Positions 17,134-26,334 of a DNA stretch of 64,000 nt are shown here, piece after piece. The DNA is taken from assembly GCA_041397725.1 (NCBI GenBank), contig JAWKVZ010000003.1, forward strand, positions 397,991-461,990, read 5' to 3'. Both the position numbers and the translations under genes were made by a program. Numbering within the stretch: position 1 is the stretch's first letter; each line of letters begins with the position of its first letter. This DNA comes from JAGRKR01 sp041397725 (GTDB lineage Bacteria; Pseudomonadota; Alphaproteobacteria; Rhizobiales; Hyphomicrobiaceae). Below the pieces are notes generated by a model, which saw only the letters and a list, made by a program, of their open reading frames with translations, was not told the origin of the DNA and searched no databases.

Positions 17134-17915
17134 GCGCGGCCGCAGTGATCGAGGCGGAGGGGCTGGCGGTGCGGCTCGGCGGCCGGCTCGTCGTCGACGG
17201 CGTGGACTTCAGGGCGTCGGCCGGGCGGGTCGTCGCCGTGATCGGTCCCAATGGTGCCGGGAAAAGCACGCTGCTCAGGGCGCTCGCCGGCCTGGTTCCG
17301 GCGGAGCGAGGCGTCATCCGCATCGCCGGCGCGCCGCTCGCCAGCTACGATGCGCGTGCGCTCGGGCGCAGGCTCGCCTATCTGCCGCAGGCGCGGGCGC
17401 TGCACTGGTCCGTCAGCGTCGAGACGCTGGTCGAGCTCGGCCGCGCGCCCCACCAGCGCTGGCGGGGTCGGCTCACGGACGAGGATCGCGCGGCGGTCGA
17501 GCAGGCGCTGGCGGCCATGGATCTGCTGGCCTTACGGCAGCGCCCGGCCAACGAGATCTCGGGTGGTGAGCTCGCCCGCGTGCTGACGGCGCGGGCGCTG
17601 GCGCAGGGCGGCGACGTGTTGATCGCCGACGAGCCTGTCGCGGGGCTCGATCCCGCCCATCAACTCGCACTCTTCGCGCATGTCGAGCGTCTGGCGCAGG
17701 CTGGCCGCTGCGTCATCGTGGCGCTTCACGATCTCACCCTTGCCTTGCGGTTCTGCCAGGATGCGATCCTGCTCGAGGGCGGGCGCGTGCTGGCCTGCGG
17801 GCCGGTGGCGGATGTCATCACGCCGGCGCTGGTCGAAGCGGCCTACGGAGTGACGGCGTACTGTGGCGTCGTCGCGGAGACGCCGGTCGTGGTACCGTTG
17901 TGGCCGCTGGCCTGA
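17130..17915 (+). CDS. btuD: Cobalamin ABC transporter ATP-binding protein (BtuD-like)
   Basis: A 261-residue ABC ATPase. Walker A is GPNGAGKST, followed by LAYLPQ (Q-loop), the signature SGGELARVLTARALAQ (Glu in place of the usual Gln), Walker B DVLIADEP, the D-loop GLDPAHQ and the H-loop ALHDL. ATG 17130 lies four bases inside the end of btuC. It completes the btuBFCD uptake system governed by the riboswitch. Confidence 0.92.
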   Translation: MSAAAVIEAEGLAVRLGGRLVVDGVDFRASAGRVVAVIGPNGAGKSTLLRALAGLVPAERGVIRIAGAPLASYDARALGRRLAYLPQARALHWSVSVETLVELGRAPHQRWRGRLTDEDRAAVEQALAAMDLLALRQRPANEISGGELARVLTARALAQGGDVLIADEPVAGLDPAHQLALFAHVERLAQAGRCVIVALHDLTLALRFCQDAILLEGGRVLACGPVADVITPALVEAAYGVTAYCGVVAETPVVVPLWPLA

Positions 17916-17937
17916 ACGGGGATGCGACGGCCGGGAA

Positions 17938-19074
17938 ATGTGGCGGGGTGCGGCAGTGAGACGTGGAAGGCGGGCTGCGCGCCTCAATCTGGCGCTGCAA
18001 GGCGGAGGCGCGCATGGCGCCTTCACGTGGGGCGTGCTCGATCGCCTGCTCGAGGAGGAGGACATCGAGCTCGGCTGGGTGAGCGGCACGAGCGCCGGGG
18101 CCGTCAATGCCGTGGCGTTGGCCGCGGGGCTCGCTGACGGCGGGCGCGCAGGCGCCAAGGCGCGGCTGGCCGCCGTATGGGGCGCGGTGCAGCGTGCGGG
18201 CATACCGGATTTCCTGCGCAGCAATCCGCTGCTGGCCGGCATGGCCCAGTTCGCCGGGCTGCTGTCCCCCTACGACTTCAATCCCCTCGGTTTCGATCCG
18301 CTGCGGCGCCTGCTCGAGGCCGAGGTCGATTTTGCGCTGATCCGCGCGCGCGCACCCGTCGAGCTGCTGATCGCCGCCACCAACGTCGCGACCGGGCGCT
18401 GCCGGTTGTTCCGCAACGGCGACATCGGCATCGACACGGTTCTGGCTTCCGCCTGCCTGCCGACGCTGCACCATGCCGTGGAGATCGACGGGGAGGCCTA
18501 TTGGGACGGCGGCTTCTCGGCCAATCCCGATATCGTCACGCTGGCGCGCGAGAGCCCCGTCGCCGATACGCTCATCGTCCAGATCACGCCCATCGCGCGC
18601 AATGGCACGCCGCGCGACGTGCGCGCGATTGCAGCACAGGCCAACCGCATCACCTTCAATCAGCCGCTGCTGCGTGACATCGAGCTCATCACCACGGTGC
18701 GCGAAACCTATCGCGGCGGCATCCGAGACTGGCTGCCGTGGCGGCGCACGGGCTGGGCCGGGCTCGTGCACCATCGCTTCCATCTCGTGGAGGCCGGCCG
18801 GTATACGAGGGCGCTCGGAGAGGACACGAAACTGCAGCCGGACAAGGGGCTGCTGACCTATCTGCACGGCGCCGGGCGCACGGAGATGCACAAGTGGCTC
18901 GCCCGCCACGCCGCCGCCATCGGCCGGCGCGAGACCATCGATCTGGCCGAGGCATTCCGCCCGCGCAGCGAGGGGGAGAACGCGCAGAGCGGCGGACCCG
19001 GCACCGCGCCCAGTGACGAGGCGGAGCCGGGAGCGGCCGCGCCTCTCAGCGGAAGTCGAAGCCCTGCGCCTTGA
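17938..19074 (+). CDS. Patatin-like phospholipase
   Basis: A 378-residue patatin-like acyl hydrolase. The oxyanion motif LALQGGGAHGAFTWGVLD, nucleophile elbow SGTSAGAVNA (Ser in G-T-S-A-G) and the Asp of the catalytic dyad in YWDGGFSANP are all present, so it should be active on phospholipid or neutral lipid. The start may be ATG 17938 or GTG 17956; neither has a decisive ribosome site. It begins only 22 bp after btuD and may be read through from the riboswitch-controlled operon, though no family knowledge links it to cobalamin. Its tail overlaps the convergent nitroreductase gene by 29 bp. Confidence 0.88.
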   Translation: MWRGAAVRRGRRAARLNLALQGGGAHGAFTWGVLDRLLEEEDIELGWVSGTSAGAVNAVALAAGLADGGRAGAKARLAAVWGAVQRAGIPDFLRSNPLLAGMAQFAGLLSPYDFNPLGFDPLRRLLEAEVDFALIRARAPVELLIAATNVATGRCRLFRNGDIGIDTVLASACLPTLHHAVEIDGEAYWDGGFSANPDIVTLARESPVADTLIVQITPIARNGTPRDVRAIAAQANRITFNQPLLRDIELITTVRETYRGGIRDWLPWRRTGWAGLVHHRFHLVEAGRYTRALGEDTKLQPDKGLLTYLHGAGRTEMHKWLARHAAAIGRRETIDLAEAFRPRSEGENAQSGGPGTAPSDEAEPGAAAPLSGSRSPAP

Positions 19075-19852
19075 GCTGGGCGCGTAGGGCTTCGCGCGCC
19101 TGCGGCACGAACTTCTTGTCCATGTCGTGGCTCCAGGAGTCCGGCGTCGTCGCCCGGCCCGTGCCGGTGTAATGGGCGGCGAGCGCCTTGTCGTAGTCGG
19201 CGAGCGCCTGCTCCATCGTGCGGCTGTCGTCGCGGAGCTGGCCATAGTGCTCGTAGTGGACCATCTGCGAGTAGTCCATGCGCGGCTTCTGCTCGGGTGC
19301 CTCCGCCGGCCAGCCGAGGCACATGCCGAAGACGCAGTAGACGTTGGCGGGCAGGCCGAGGATGCGCGCCGTTTCGGTCGCGTCGTTGCGGATGGCGCCG
19401 ATCCACACGCCGTGCAGGCCGATCGTCTCAGCGACGACCGACGCCGACATGCCGACCAGCGCGGTGTCGATGCTGGCGACCAGACCGATCTCCAGATTGT
19501 TGTCCGCGATCGTGTGCCCCCGTGCGGCGAGCGCTGCCTCGATGCGCGTGTTGTCGGCGCAGAAGGCGAGGAACACGGGGCACTCGGCCACGTGCTTCTG
19601 GTTCTTGGTGACGACCGAGAGGCGCTTCTTGGTCTCGGCGTCGCGCACGACGACGACGCTGTAGGCCTGGATGTTGGAGGACGTGGGCGCGCGGAAGGCG
19701 GCCTTCAGAATCCCGGAGATCGTCGCTTCGCTGACGGGCTGATCCGTGTATTTGCGGATGCTCCGCCGGTTGAGAAGCGCCCTGATGGTGTCGTTCATCG
19801 GCTCGGCGTCGACACCGCCCCTGCCTGCAGTCCTGTCCTGGCTCCCGTCCAT
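19046..19852 (-). CDS. NADPH-dependent nitroreductase (NfsA/FRP-type flavoprotein)
   Basis: A 268-residue FMN-dependent nitroreductase. The N-terminal ALLNRRSIRKYTDQPVS with Arg residues for FMN phosphate and the PTSSNIQAYSVVVVRD segment are diagnostic, as is GLHGVWIGAIRNDA. The extended C-terminal tail with YDKALAAHYTGTG is typical of the NfsA-like branch that uses NADPH. ATG 19852 has a good GGGAGG site; a shorter start at 19798 lacks one. It overlaps the end of the convergent patatin gene by 29 bp. The physiological substrate is unknown. Confidence 0.9.
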   Translation of the reverse strand: MDGSQDRTAGRGGVDAEPMNDTIRALLNRRSIRKYTDQPVSEATISGILKAAFRAPTSSNIQAYSVVVVRDAETKKRLSVVTKNQKHVAECPVFLAFCADNTRIEAALAARGHTIADNNLEIGLVASIDTALVGMSASVVAETIGLHGVWIGAIRNDATETARILGLPANVYCVFGMCLGWPAEAPEQKPRMDYSQMVHYEHYGQLRDDSRTMEQALADYDKALAAHYTGTGRATTPDSWSHDMDKKFVPQAREALRAQLKAQGFDFR

Positions 19853-19940
19853 GCGAACCTCCCGTCGGTCGTGGCCACTGCCGGCGGATGACCGGCCTCG
19901 GCGACGATTTAGCACGGAACCATGACGTGCTGTCGAGTGG

Positions 19941-22900
19941 TCAGGCGGCGGCGGGGTTGCCGGGGGTGAGACGCTCCCGGGCGAGTGTGAGGACGCCAGC
20001 GTAGTCCGTTTTGCCCGAGCCGAGCAGGGGCAGGCGCTCCACGACGATGACGTCAGCGGGAACGCCGAGCTCCGACGCTCCCCGGGCGCGGGCCTGGCGC
20101 AGCAGCGGCTCGCGCGTGGCGCCGGGCTCGGTCGTGACGAGCGCCAGCCGCTCGCCCTTGCGCGCATCGGGCAGCGCCACGACGGCCGATTGAGCCGACG
20201 GCCAGGCCGTTGCGGCGAGCGTCTCGGCGGCGGCGAGGGAGACCATCTCGCCGGCGATCTTGGCGAAGCGCTTGGCGCGGCCCTTGATGGTCACGAAACC
20301 CTGCGCGTCGATTGTGACGATGTCGCCGGTGTCGTGCCAGCCGTCGGGCGGTGGCTCGAGCACGCCGGGGTTCTCGGCCCTGAGATAGCCGAGCATGACA
20401 TTGGGGCCTTTGACGTAGAGCCGGCCGCCCTCGTCGATGCCTGGCACCGGCTCGAGGCGCCACACAGTGAGCGGCGAAAGGCGACCGACGGTGCCGGTGC
20501 GGTTGGCCATCGGCGTGTTGATGGCGAGAACCGGGGCGGTTTCCGTGACGCCGTAGCCTTCGAGGATGCGGACGCCGAAGCGGTCCATGTAGATGGCGCG
20601 CGTCCGCTCCTTCACGGCCTCGGCGCCGGCCATGATCATCCGCACGGAACGCAGGTCGTAAGGGTGCGCCGAGCGGGCGTAGCCGGTCAGGAATGTGTCG
20701 GTGCCGAACAGGATGGTCGCCTTGGTCTGGTAGATGAGCTCCGGCACGATGCGGTAGTGGAGCGGCGAGGGATAGAGGAACACCGGCACGCCCGCGACCA
20801 GCGGCATCATCAGGCCACCCGTCAGGCCGAACGAGTGGAAGACCGGCAGCACGTTGAAAACCTTGTCGTCGCCGTTGGCGGAGATGCGCGAAAGCGCCTG
20901 CGCAACGTTGGCCAGGATGTTGCGGTGGGAGAGCACGACGCCCTTCGGTGTACCCTCCGAGCCCGACGTGAAGAGGATGACGGCAGGGTCGTCGGCGGAG
21001 CGGGCCGTGCGGGGGCGCGTACCATCGAGGAATCCGCGCACCTTGTCGCCGAACGCCACCTTGGCTCGCACGTCCTCGAGGTAGAGGATCTCGGCGTCTT
21101 CCGCGACTGCCGCGACGACGGGCTCGAGGCGCGCCTTCTCGACGAAGGCCCGCGAGGTCAGCACGACGCGCACCTGCGCAGCCTCGCAGGCCGACCGGAC
21201 ATTGGCGGGGCCGGCGGTGAAATTCAGCATCGCAGGCACGCGGCCCATGCTCTGCAACGCGAAGAAGGTGACGGCGACGCCCGCCGTGTTGGGCAGCATG
21301 ACGCCGACGGCGTCGCCGACCGCCGCCTTGGCGCCGATCTCCCCTTCGAGCTTGCGCGCGAGCACCTGGGCGCCGGCGATGAGCTTGCGATAGCCGAGGC
21401 TGGTGCCGAGCGGGTCCTCGACCGCGGGCTTGCCGGTGTCGCGTTCGGCGTGCGCCTCGGCGAGGGCCTCGAACAGCGTCTGGTTGGTGTGGGCGGTGCG
21501 CACGGCGGTGTCGACCAGCACGTCCTGCAACGCGGCGCCCGCCGCGAGCCGCCGCTGCCGGCCCCTGAGCGCCGGGTCTACCTGGAGCTTTTCGGGCGGC
21601 AGGATGGTGATCGTGACCTTGGGGAGCCACGACTTCTTCGTCTGGCTTTTGGTCAGGTAGCCGAAGGGGGTACGCTCGGCGCCTTCGATGCGCACCGGCA
21701 CGACCCAGGCGTCCGCCTTGTCGGCGATCATGGCGGTGCCGTCGTAAACCTTCATGAGGCCGCCGGTGACGGTGACGCGGCCCTCGGGGAAGATGACCAG
21801 CGGCTCGCCGCTCTTGACGGCGTTGACCAGCGTGCGCGCTGCGAGCGGACGCGTGGGATCGATGCGATGGGCGCGGATCAGCTTCAGGAACGGCTTCACC
21901 CACCAGCCGTCGGCCATGTTGGTGTCGATGGCGAAGGCGGCGTCGACGGGCAGCACCGCATGCAGCATGGGGCCGTCGAGGAGGCTCACGTGGTTGGGTG
22001 CGATGACCATGCGCTCGCCCGCCTTGGGCAGGTTCTCGAGCCCCTTGACCTCGAGATCGTAGAAGGCGCGGAACAGGAAGGCGCCGACGTCGCGGACGCC
22101 CTCGCGACGCCAGGCCCGGACGACGAGGACCGTGACGAGCAGGTTGGCGACGGCGAGGGCCGCGAACAGGATGGTCAGGCTCACGCCCTGGGACTGCAGG
22201 ACGGCGACGAGCAGCCCGGAGGCCGCGATGAAGCCGGCGGAGACCACGTTGACGGCTGCGACCACACGGGCGCGCCGGTCCGGCTCGGCCCAGGCCTGGA
22301 CGGCCGCGAACGACGGCACGACGAACAGGCCGCCGCCGAGCGCGAGCAGGCAGAGGTCGATGAACAGGTGGATGCCGGTCGTCGTCGAGGCGAAGGCGGC
22401 AGGTCCGATGGCGGGGCTCGCCGTGACGATGCTCGAGACGAGGTAGGCGAGGTCGAGGCCGACGATGCCCATCAGCAGGCTCGCCGTTGGCACCAGCGCC
22501 AGGTTGGGACGGTCGTGGCTGGCCCGCGCCGCGAGCCAGGAGCCGATGGCGATGCCGACGACGAAAACCATCAGCGCGCTCGTGACGACGCCCTCGCTGC
22601 CGCCGACCCGGTCCTTGATGAGCGTCGGCAGGAGCGCCAGCACGACGCCGCCGACCAGCCAGAACCAGGAGACGATGAGGGCGCCGATCCAGATGCGCCG
22701 GTTGCGCCGCACCTCGCCGATGAGACGCCAGGTCGACGTCAGCGGGTTCCGCGTAATTGTTAGATTTGGAGCCGCTGCACCGGTCGGCGGGATGAGGTAG
22801 GCGGCGACCACGCAGGCGACGGCGAGCCCGACCATCAGGCCTGCGACGATCCAGGGGCTGCCGCTCTCGGCGGCCGCGATGCCGCCGGCCACCGTGCCGA

Positions 22901-23360
22901 GCAGGATGGCGAGGAACGTCGCGCCTTCAACGAGCGCGTTGCCGGCCGCCAGCTCCTTCGTCTCCAGATGATCCGGCAGGATGCCGTACTTGATCGGTCC
23001 GAACAGCGCGCCGATGATGCCGTAGCAGCCGAGCGCCGCCATCAGCAGCGGCACGGAATGCAGCGCGAAGCCGATGCCGGCGAACAGCGCCACGGGGATC
23101 TCGACGAGCTTCAGCCGGCGCGCCATGAGCGCCTTGTCGTAGCGATCTGCGAGTTCGCCCCCGAGGGCGGAGAGAATGAAGAACGGGGCGATCAGGATGA
23201 CGCCCGCCAGCGTCACCAGCATGGCGCCGTTCTTGGCTCCGATCGTATAGAGAATCAGGATGACCAGCGCGTTCTTCACGAAGTTGTCGTTGAGCGCCGA
23301 GAAGAACTGGCACCAGAAGAGCGGCGCGAAACGCCGGGTGGTCATGAGATTGGCGGACAT
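19941..23360 (-). CDS. Trifunctional MFS / 1-acyl-glycerophosphate acyltransferase / acyl-ACP synthetase (Aas-LplT fusion)
   Basis: A 1139-residue fusion for lysophospholipid recycling. Residues 1-~420 are an MFS flippase-like domain (LplT type: FFSALNDNFVKNALVILILY, ILSALGGELADRYDK). Residues ~440-630 are a PlsC acyltransferase with NHVSLLDG near 454 and FPEGRVTVTG near 527. Residues ~660-1139 are an adenylate-forming acyl-ACP/CoA synthetase with LFTSGSEGTPKGVVLSH near 800, YGVTETAP near 937 and a C-terminal GSGKTDYAG. By family knowledge it would import lysophospholipid, activate a fatty acid and reacylate the 2-position. In E. coli the flippase and Aas are separate proteins; the fused form is common in alphaproteobacteria. 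Confidence 0.94.
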   Translation of the reverse strand: MSANLMTTRRFAPLFWCQFFSALNDNFVKNALVILILYTIGAKNGAMLVTLAGVILIAPFFILSALGGELADRYDKALMARRLKLVEIPVALFAGIGFALHSVPLLMAALGCYGIIGALFGPIKYGILPDHLETKELAAGNALVEGATFLAILLGTVAGGIAAAESGSPWIVAGLMVGLAVACVVAAYLIPPTGAAAPNLTITRNPLTSTWRLIGEVRRNRRIWIGALIVSWFWLVGGVVLALLPTLIKDRVGGSEGVVTSALMVFVVGIAIGSWLAARASHDRPNLALVPTASLLMGIVGLDLAYLVSSIVTASPAIGPAAFASTTTGIHLFIDLCLLALGGGLFVVPSFAAVQAWAEPDRRARVVAAVNVVSAGFIAASGLLVAVLQSQGVSLTILFAALAVANLLVTVLVVRAWRREGVRDVGAFLFRAFYDLEVKGLENLPKAGERMVIAPNHVSLLDGPMLHAVLPVDAAFAIDTNMADGWWVKPFLKLIRAHRIDPTRPLAARTLVNAVKSGEPLVIFPEGRVTVTGGLMKVYDGTAMIADKADAWVVPVRIEGAERTPFGYLTKSQTKKSWLPKVTITILPPEKLQVDPALRGRQRRLAAGAALQDVLVDTAVRTAHTNQTLFEALAEAHAERDTGKPAVEDPLGTSLGYRKLIAGAQVLARKLEGEIGAKAAVGDAVGVMLPNTAGVAVTFFALQSMGRVPAMLNFTAGPANVRSACEAAQVRVVLTSRAFVEKARLEPVVAAVAEDAEILYLEDVRAKVAFGDKVRGFLDGTRPRTARSADDPAVILFTSGSEGTPKGVVLSHRNILANVAQALSRISANGDDKVFNVLPVFHSFGLTGGLMMPLVAGVPVFLYPSPLHYRIVPELIYQTKATILFGTDTFLTGYARSAHPYDLRSVRMIMAGAEAVKERTRAIYMDRFGVRILEGYGVTETAPVLAINTPMANRTGTVGRLSPLTVWRLEPVPGIDEGGRLYVKGPNVMLGYLRAENPGVLEPPPDGWHDTGDIVTIDAQGFVTIKGRAKRFAKIAGEMVSLAAAETLAATAWPSAQSAVVALPDARKGERLALVTTEPGATREPLLRQARARGASELGVPADVIVVERLPLLGSGKTDYAGVLTLARERLTPGNPAAA

Positions 23361-23490
23361 ATCGGGTCTTTCCTGGCGGCCTGCGGGGCGTGAACCGGGC
23401 TTTGCCCGTCACATTAACCGTGAGGCCTTAACCGTGCGCAAATTCGACGGGGCCGTGTAAGGACCGGCCGCGCGCGGGGGCGTGGCCGGC

Positions 23491-23631
23491 TCAGATCCTG
23501 GCCGCCGGAGCGGTTTCGGGGCGGGCGAAGGCGATGGTGACGCCCGGGAAGCTGAAGCTTGTCGGGTCGACGAGGGCGTGGCCGAGATCGGCGGCGGCAC
23601 CGAGCAGACGACGGGCGAGCAGGGCGAGCAT
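23491..23631 (-). CDS. Possible 46-residue small protein
   Basis: A short open frame starting MLALLARRLLGAAADLGHAL and ending PETAPAARI. It has a CTGGAG site seven bases before its ATG, and it lies downstream of the AT-rich repeat at 23657-23695 when read on the minus strand. No family is recognised, and conservation would be needed to prove it is coding. Confidence 0.3.
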   Translation of the reverse strand: MLALLARRLLGAAADLGHALVDPTSFSFPGVTIAFARPETAPAARI

Positions 23632-23656
23632 GCGCAACTCCAGGGTTAAAAACGAT

Positions 23657-23695
23657 GTTCAAACGTGATATACGTCACCGTTGAACAAAGTTCAA
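23657..23695. promoter_or_regulatory. Cluster of three GTTCAA/TTGAAC half-sites (candidate operator)
   Basis: GTTCAA at 23657-23662, TTGAAC at 23681-23686 and GTTCAA at 23690-23695 stand in an AT-rich patch. The last two form a perfect inverted repeat with a three-base spacer (TTGAAC-AAA-GTTCAA). This looks like a binding site for a dimeric repressor. Downstream (23700-23800) is a loose GAGTCCCAC-like repetitive stretch. The rest of the gap to 24001 holds nothing I recognise. Confidence 0.4.
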
Positions 23696-24000
23696 GAGCA
23701 AACATGCGAGTCCCACAGAGTCCACGAGCCCCACGAAAATCGCGAGTTCCAGGGATTCCGAGAACCCCACCGAGCCTGCGAGCCCCGTGTGTCCCGCAGA
23801 TGCCCGCGGCGGTGGCGGGCCGGGGTGCCATGCGAGGCCCGCCCCGGTGGGTGCCGCACCCGTCGACTTGGCGCCTCGGCCGCGGCGGGCGGCACGTGAG
23901 GTGCGGCCGGTGTTTCCCTTGCGCGCGCGTCGTGCCACGCTGGACCGTCGCCACCGCGCAGGCGTCCGCTGCCGTGCCGCCATCCAGCAGAGAGGTTTCC

Positions 24001-24288
24001 ATGCCCGCCTATGTCATCACCCGCATCGAGGTGCACGATCCCGCCGCCTTCCAGGCCTACATCGACGCCTCCACGGCGACCATCCGCAAGTTCGGCGGCC
24101 ATCACATCGCCCGCGGCGCCACCGCCGATGTGCTCGAAGGCGACCCCAACCGCCTGCGCAACGGCATCATCCAGTTCGCCACCGCCGCCGACGCCCGCGC
24201 CTGGTACGAGTCGGCCGACTATCAGGCCGTCAAGAAACTCCGCGACGGCTGCGCCACCGCGCACTTCTACGTCCTGCCGGGCGCCTGA
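24001..24288 (+). CDS. DUF1330 family protein
   Basis: A 95-residue DUF1330 protein, a ferredoxin-like dimeric alpha/beta-barrel fold. Recognised from MPAYVITRIEVHDPAAFQAY, the central ATADVLEGD and the C-terminal IIQFATAADARAWYESADYQ that is highly conserved in this family. ATG 24001 begins the domain; the open frame extends upstream through repetitive sequence without similarity. Function unknown; relatives are related by fold to antibiotic-biosynthesis monooxygenases. Confidence 0.9.
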   Translation: MPAYVITRIEVHDPAAFQAYIDASTATIRKFGGHHIARGATADVLEGDPNRLRNGIIQFATAADARAWYESADYQAVKKLRDGCATAHFYVLPGA

Positions 24289-24380
24289 GGGCGACAGATC
24301 CGCAGAGTGTCTCCGGTGTCATTGCACGGACGGAAAACCTCGGCGATAGTGGCTTGGGAACACAGTCCGGGGGGAAGTCG

Positions 24381-25589
24381 ATGCCGAGCGTTGGGTGGCT
24401 CGCCGACACGTGGAGCGCGCTGACGGATCACGTTTCGCCGATTTGGCAGGCGTGCAGCGATTTCGTCGCGCGCTGGTGGGGTGAGTTCGCGGGGCTCAGC
24501 CCCCTCCAGAAGACGCTGGCCATCGCCACGCTTGCCGGGCTCGTCGGGGTCCCCAGCGCCGTTGCCTTCTTCCGCCGTCGTCCGCTGCCGTCCCCGCCGG
24601 GTCCGCCGACAGGTCCGACCCCCGATAGCGGTGGGGACCCGCTCGTCCAGCGCGCCCTCGACCATTACGCCACGAAGCTCGAGGATGATCTCGCCCGCAG
24701 GGACGAGGAACTGCGCGCGGCGAAGGCGGCCCTCGAGGCGCTGGCGCGCGAGCGAAAGGACGCGACGGGCGAACGCGCCGAACGCCTCGCCGAGGCACAG
24801 GCACTTGCGGCAGAGGGCGACTTCGCCAAGGCCGAGGCGATCTTCGAGGAGATCGCGCGCGCTCACGAGGAGGCCGGGCGCGCCGACCTCAAGAGCGCGG
24901 CGGCCGCCTTGAAGCACAAGGCGGCGCTGGCTCTCGGGCGGAGCGTCGAGGCGGCGCTCCACGCCTATGCGCGGGCGGCCGAGCTCGATCCCGACGATGG
25001 CGAAGCGGCCTATTGGGTCGGTCGAAGCAACATGGACATGGGCCGCACGGCCGCGGCCGCTGCGGCTTTCGAGGCGCTTGCGGCCCGTGGCAACAGGGTG
25101 AGCGAGCCCCGATGGCTCACCTGGGGACACTTCGGCCTGGGCGACGCGCGCACGGCGCAGGGCAATCTCGACGCCGCGGGAGCGGCCTATCGCCGGGCGC
25201 AGGAGCTATGCGAACGCGGCCTGGAGGCCGACCCCTCCAACGCGGAGTGGCAGCGCGACCTCTCGGTGTCGCACAACAGGGTCGGCGACGTGCTGGTGGC
25301 CCAGGGCAAGCTGGCCGACGCGCTCGCCGCCTACACGGCCTCGCGCGCGATTGCCGAGCGCCTCGCCACGTCCGCCCCCGGAAACGCCGGCTGGCAAGCA
25401 GACCTCGCGGCCAGCCACGGGAAGATGGGGCAACTCCTCGTGCGCATGGGTCGCAATGACGAGGCGCTGGCGTTGTTCAAGAAGGGGCGTGCCATCGTGG
25501 CGCCGCTTGCCGAGCGTTCAGGACATGCCTTGTGGATGCGGTACCTTCGTGGGTTCGAAGCCGATATCGCCGCGATCGAGGGGCGATGA
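24381..25589 (+). CDS. Membrane-anchored TPR protein
   Basis: A 402-residue protein with one membrane helix (TLAIATLAGLVGVPSAVAFF, ~residues 45-65), a Pro-rich linker, a charged coiled coil (~residues 90-150) and then tetratricopeptide repeats, seen in AYARAAELDPDDGEAAYWVG, GNLDAAGAAYRRAQELCERG and KLADALAAYTASRAIAERLA. The repeat LEADPSNAEWQRDLSVSHNR is typical of TPR proteins associated with bacterial Ser/Thr kinases and caspase-like proteins. ATG 24381 follows GGGGGAAG. A Ser/Thr kinase gene lies 2 kb downstream, which may or may not be meaningful. Confidence 0.8.
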   Translation: MPSVGWLADTWSALTDHVSPIWQACSDFVARWWGEFAGLSPLQKTLAIATLAGLVGVPSAVAFFRRRPLPSPPGPPTGPTPDSGGDPLVQRALDHYATKLEDDLARRDEELRAAKAALEALARERKDATGERAERLAEAQALAAEGDFAKAEAIFEEIARAHEEAGRADLKSAAAALKHKAALALGRSVEAALHAYARAAELDPDDGEAAYWVGRSNMDMGRTAAAAAAFEALAARGNRVSEPRWLTWGHFGLGDARTAQGNLDAAGAAYRRAQELCERGLEADPSNAEWQRDLSVSHNRVGDVLVAQGKLADALAAYTASRAIAERLATSAPGNAGWQADLAASHGKMGQLLVRMGRNDEALALFKKGRAIVAPLAERSGHALWMRYLRGFEADIAAIEGR

Positions 25590-26000
25590 GGTGCAGGGGC
25601 AGATGGCGAGGGGCGGAGGGAAGGTGCGATCCCAGCGGCCCTCTCGCCCGTCGAACGATGCTTCGCATGCAAAACGGGCAACACTCGGCAGATAATTTCG
25701 AAGTCGAAGTGGCGAAATTCGATACACCGATAAGAGGTGACACGCGGCCACCACGTCAACGCGAGCGGTGACCGCTCAGCTGGGTCGCGTCCCATTCCTG
25801 AAGACCCATCAGCGATGGTCAGGCGGGGTACTCGGCAATCGCAATCGCGGTGTGTAGTGGGCAGATCGCCGCCGTCGTCGTCATGAGCGTCCGATGGGCC
25901 AGCCTTCACGTCACCGGCAACCGCCCAAGGTACCTTCTGGCCCTCTCGTGCGAGCGGGCGCGCAGCGGCGCAAAATAGGGCTAGGAGGAGGTCTTGGAAA

Positions 26001-26220
26001 GTGGTTGCATTTCAGTGATCTAGAGCGATTCAGCGAGTCGTCAGAATCGGTTGGAGCGATTTTTTCAGACGGTTGCAACCGGTTGCATTTCGGTCAGACG
26101 CCGAATGGAGGAGTGTGGGGTTGCATCCCGCGCACGTTCCGTCTCGTGAGCCGATTGCACCGGAGCGGTGCCCTTCTCGCTCCCGCGCGACGAGAACGGA
26201 CTGAACCGCCCCGGGTTTGC
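26001..26220 (+). repeat. Dispersed direct repeat, copy 1
   Basis: About 200 bp starting GTGGTTGCAT and ending just after GCCCTTCTCGCT are strongly similar to 31918-32102 in the same orientation. Internal landmarks shared by both copies are AGAGCGATTC, ATCGGTTGG, CCGGTTGCAT, CGCG(CA)CGTTCCGT and CGAGCCGATTGCACCG. Copy 1 contains a perfect palindrome TGCAACCGGTTGCA and a GCACCG-GAG-CGGTGC hairpin. The flanking sequence 25590-26000 and 26221-26334 holds no gene I can support. Confidence 0.8.
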
Positions 26221-26334
26221 CGGAGGCTCCAACTCTTGAGAGACTGGAGCCATGACACAGCTGACTGAACCCCCGAAGTTCTCGCCCGAGGTGCATGAGA
26301 GGGGAAAGCGAGACCGCGCAACCGCGACTTCACT

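Noticed and set aside
20190..22763. An 857-residue plus-strand open frame opposite the MFS/acyltransferase/synthetase fusion.
   Set aside because: Low-complexity, His/Arg/Asp-rich antisense frame. The minus strand has three intact recognised domains.
23681..23899. Open frame MNKVQEQTCESHRVHEPHEN... over the repetitive stretch upstream of the DUF1330 gene.
   Set aside because: The frame follows from the DNA repeat; no ribosome site and no similarity to known proteins.
25590..26000. Short frames after the TPR gene.
   Set aside because: None shows a domain, good start or codon pattern; stop-rich in all frames by local standards.
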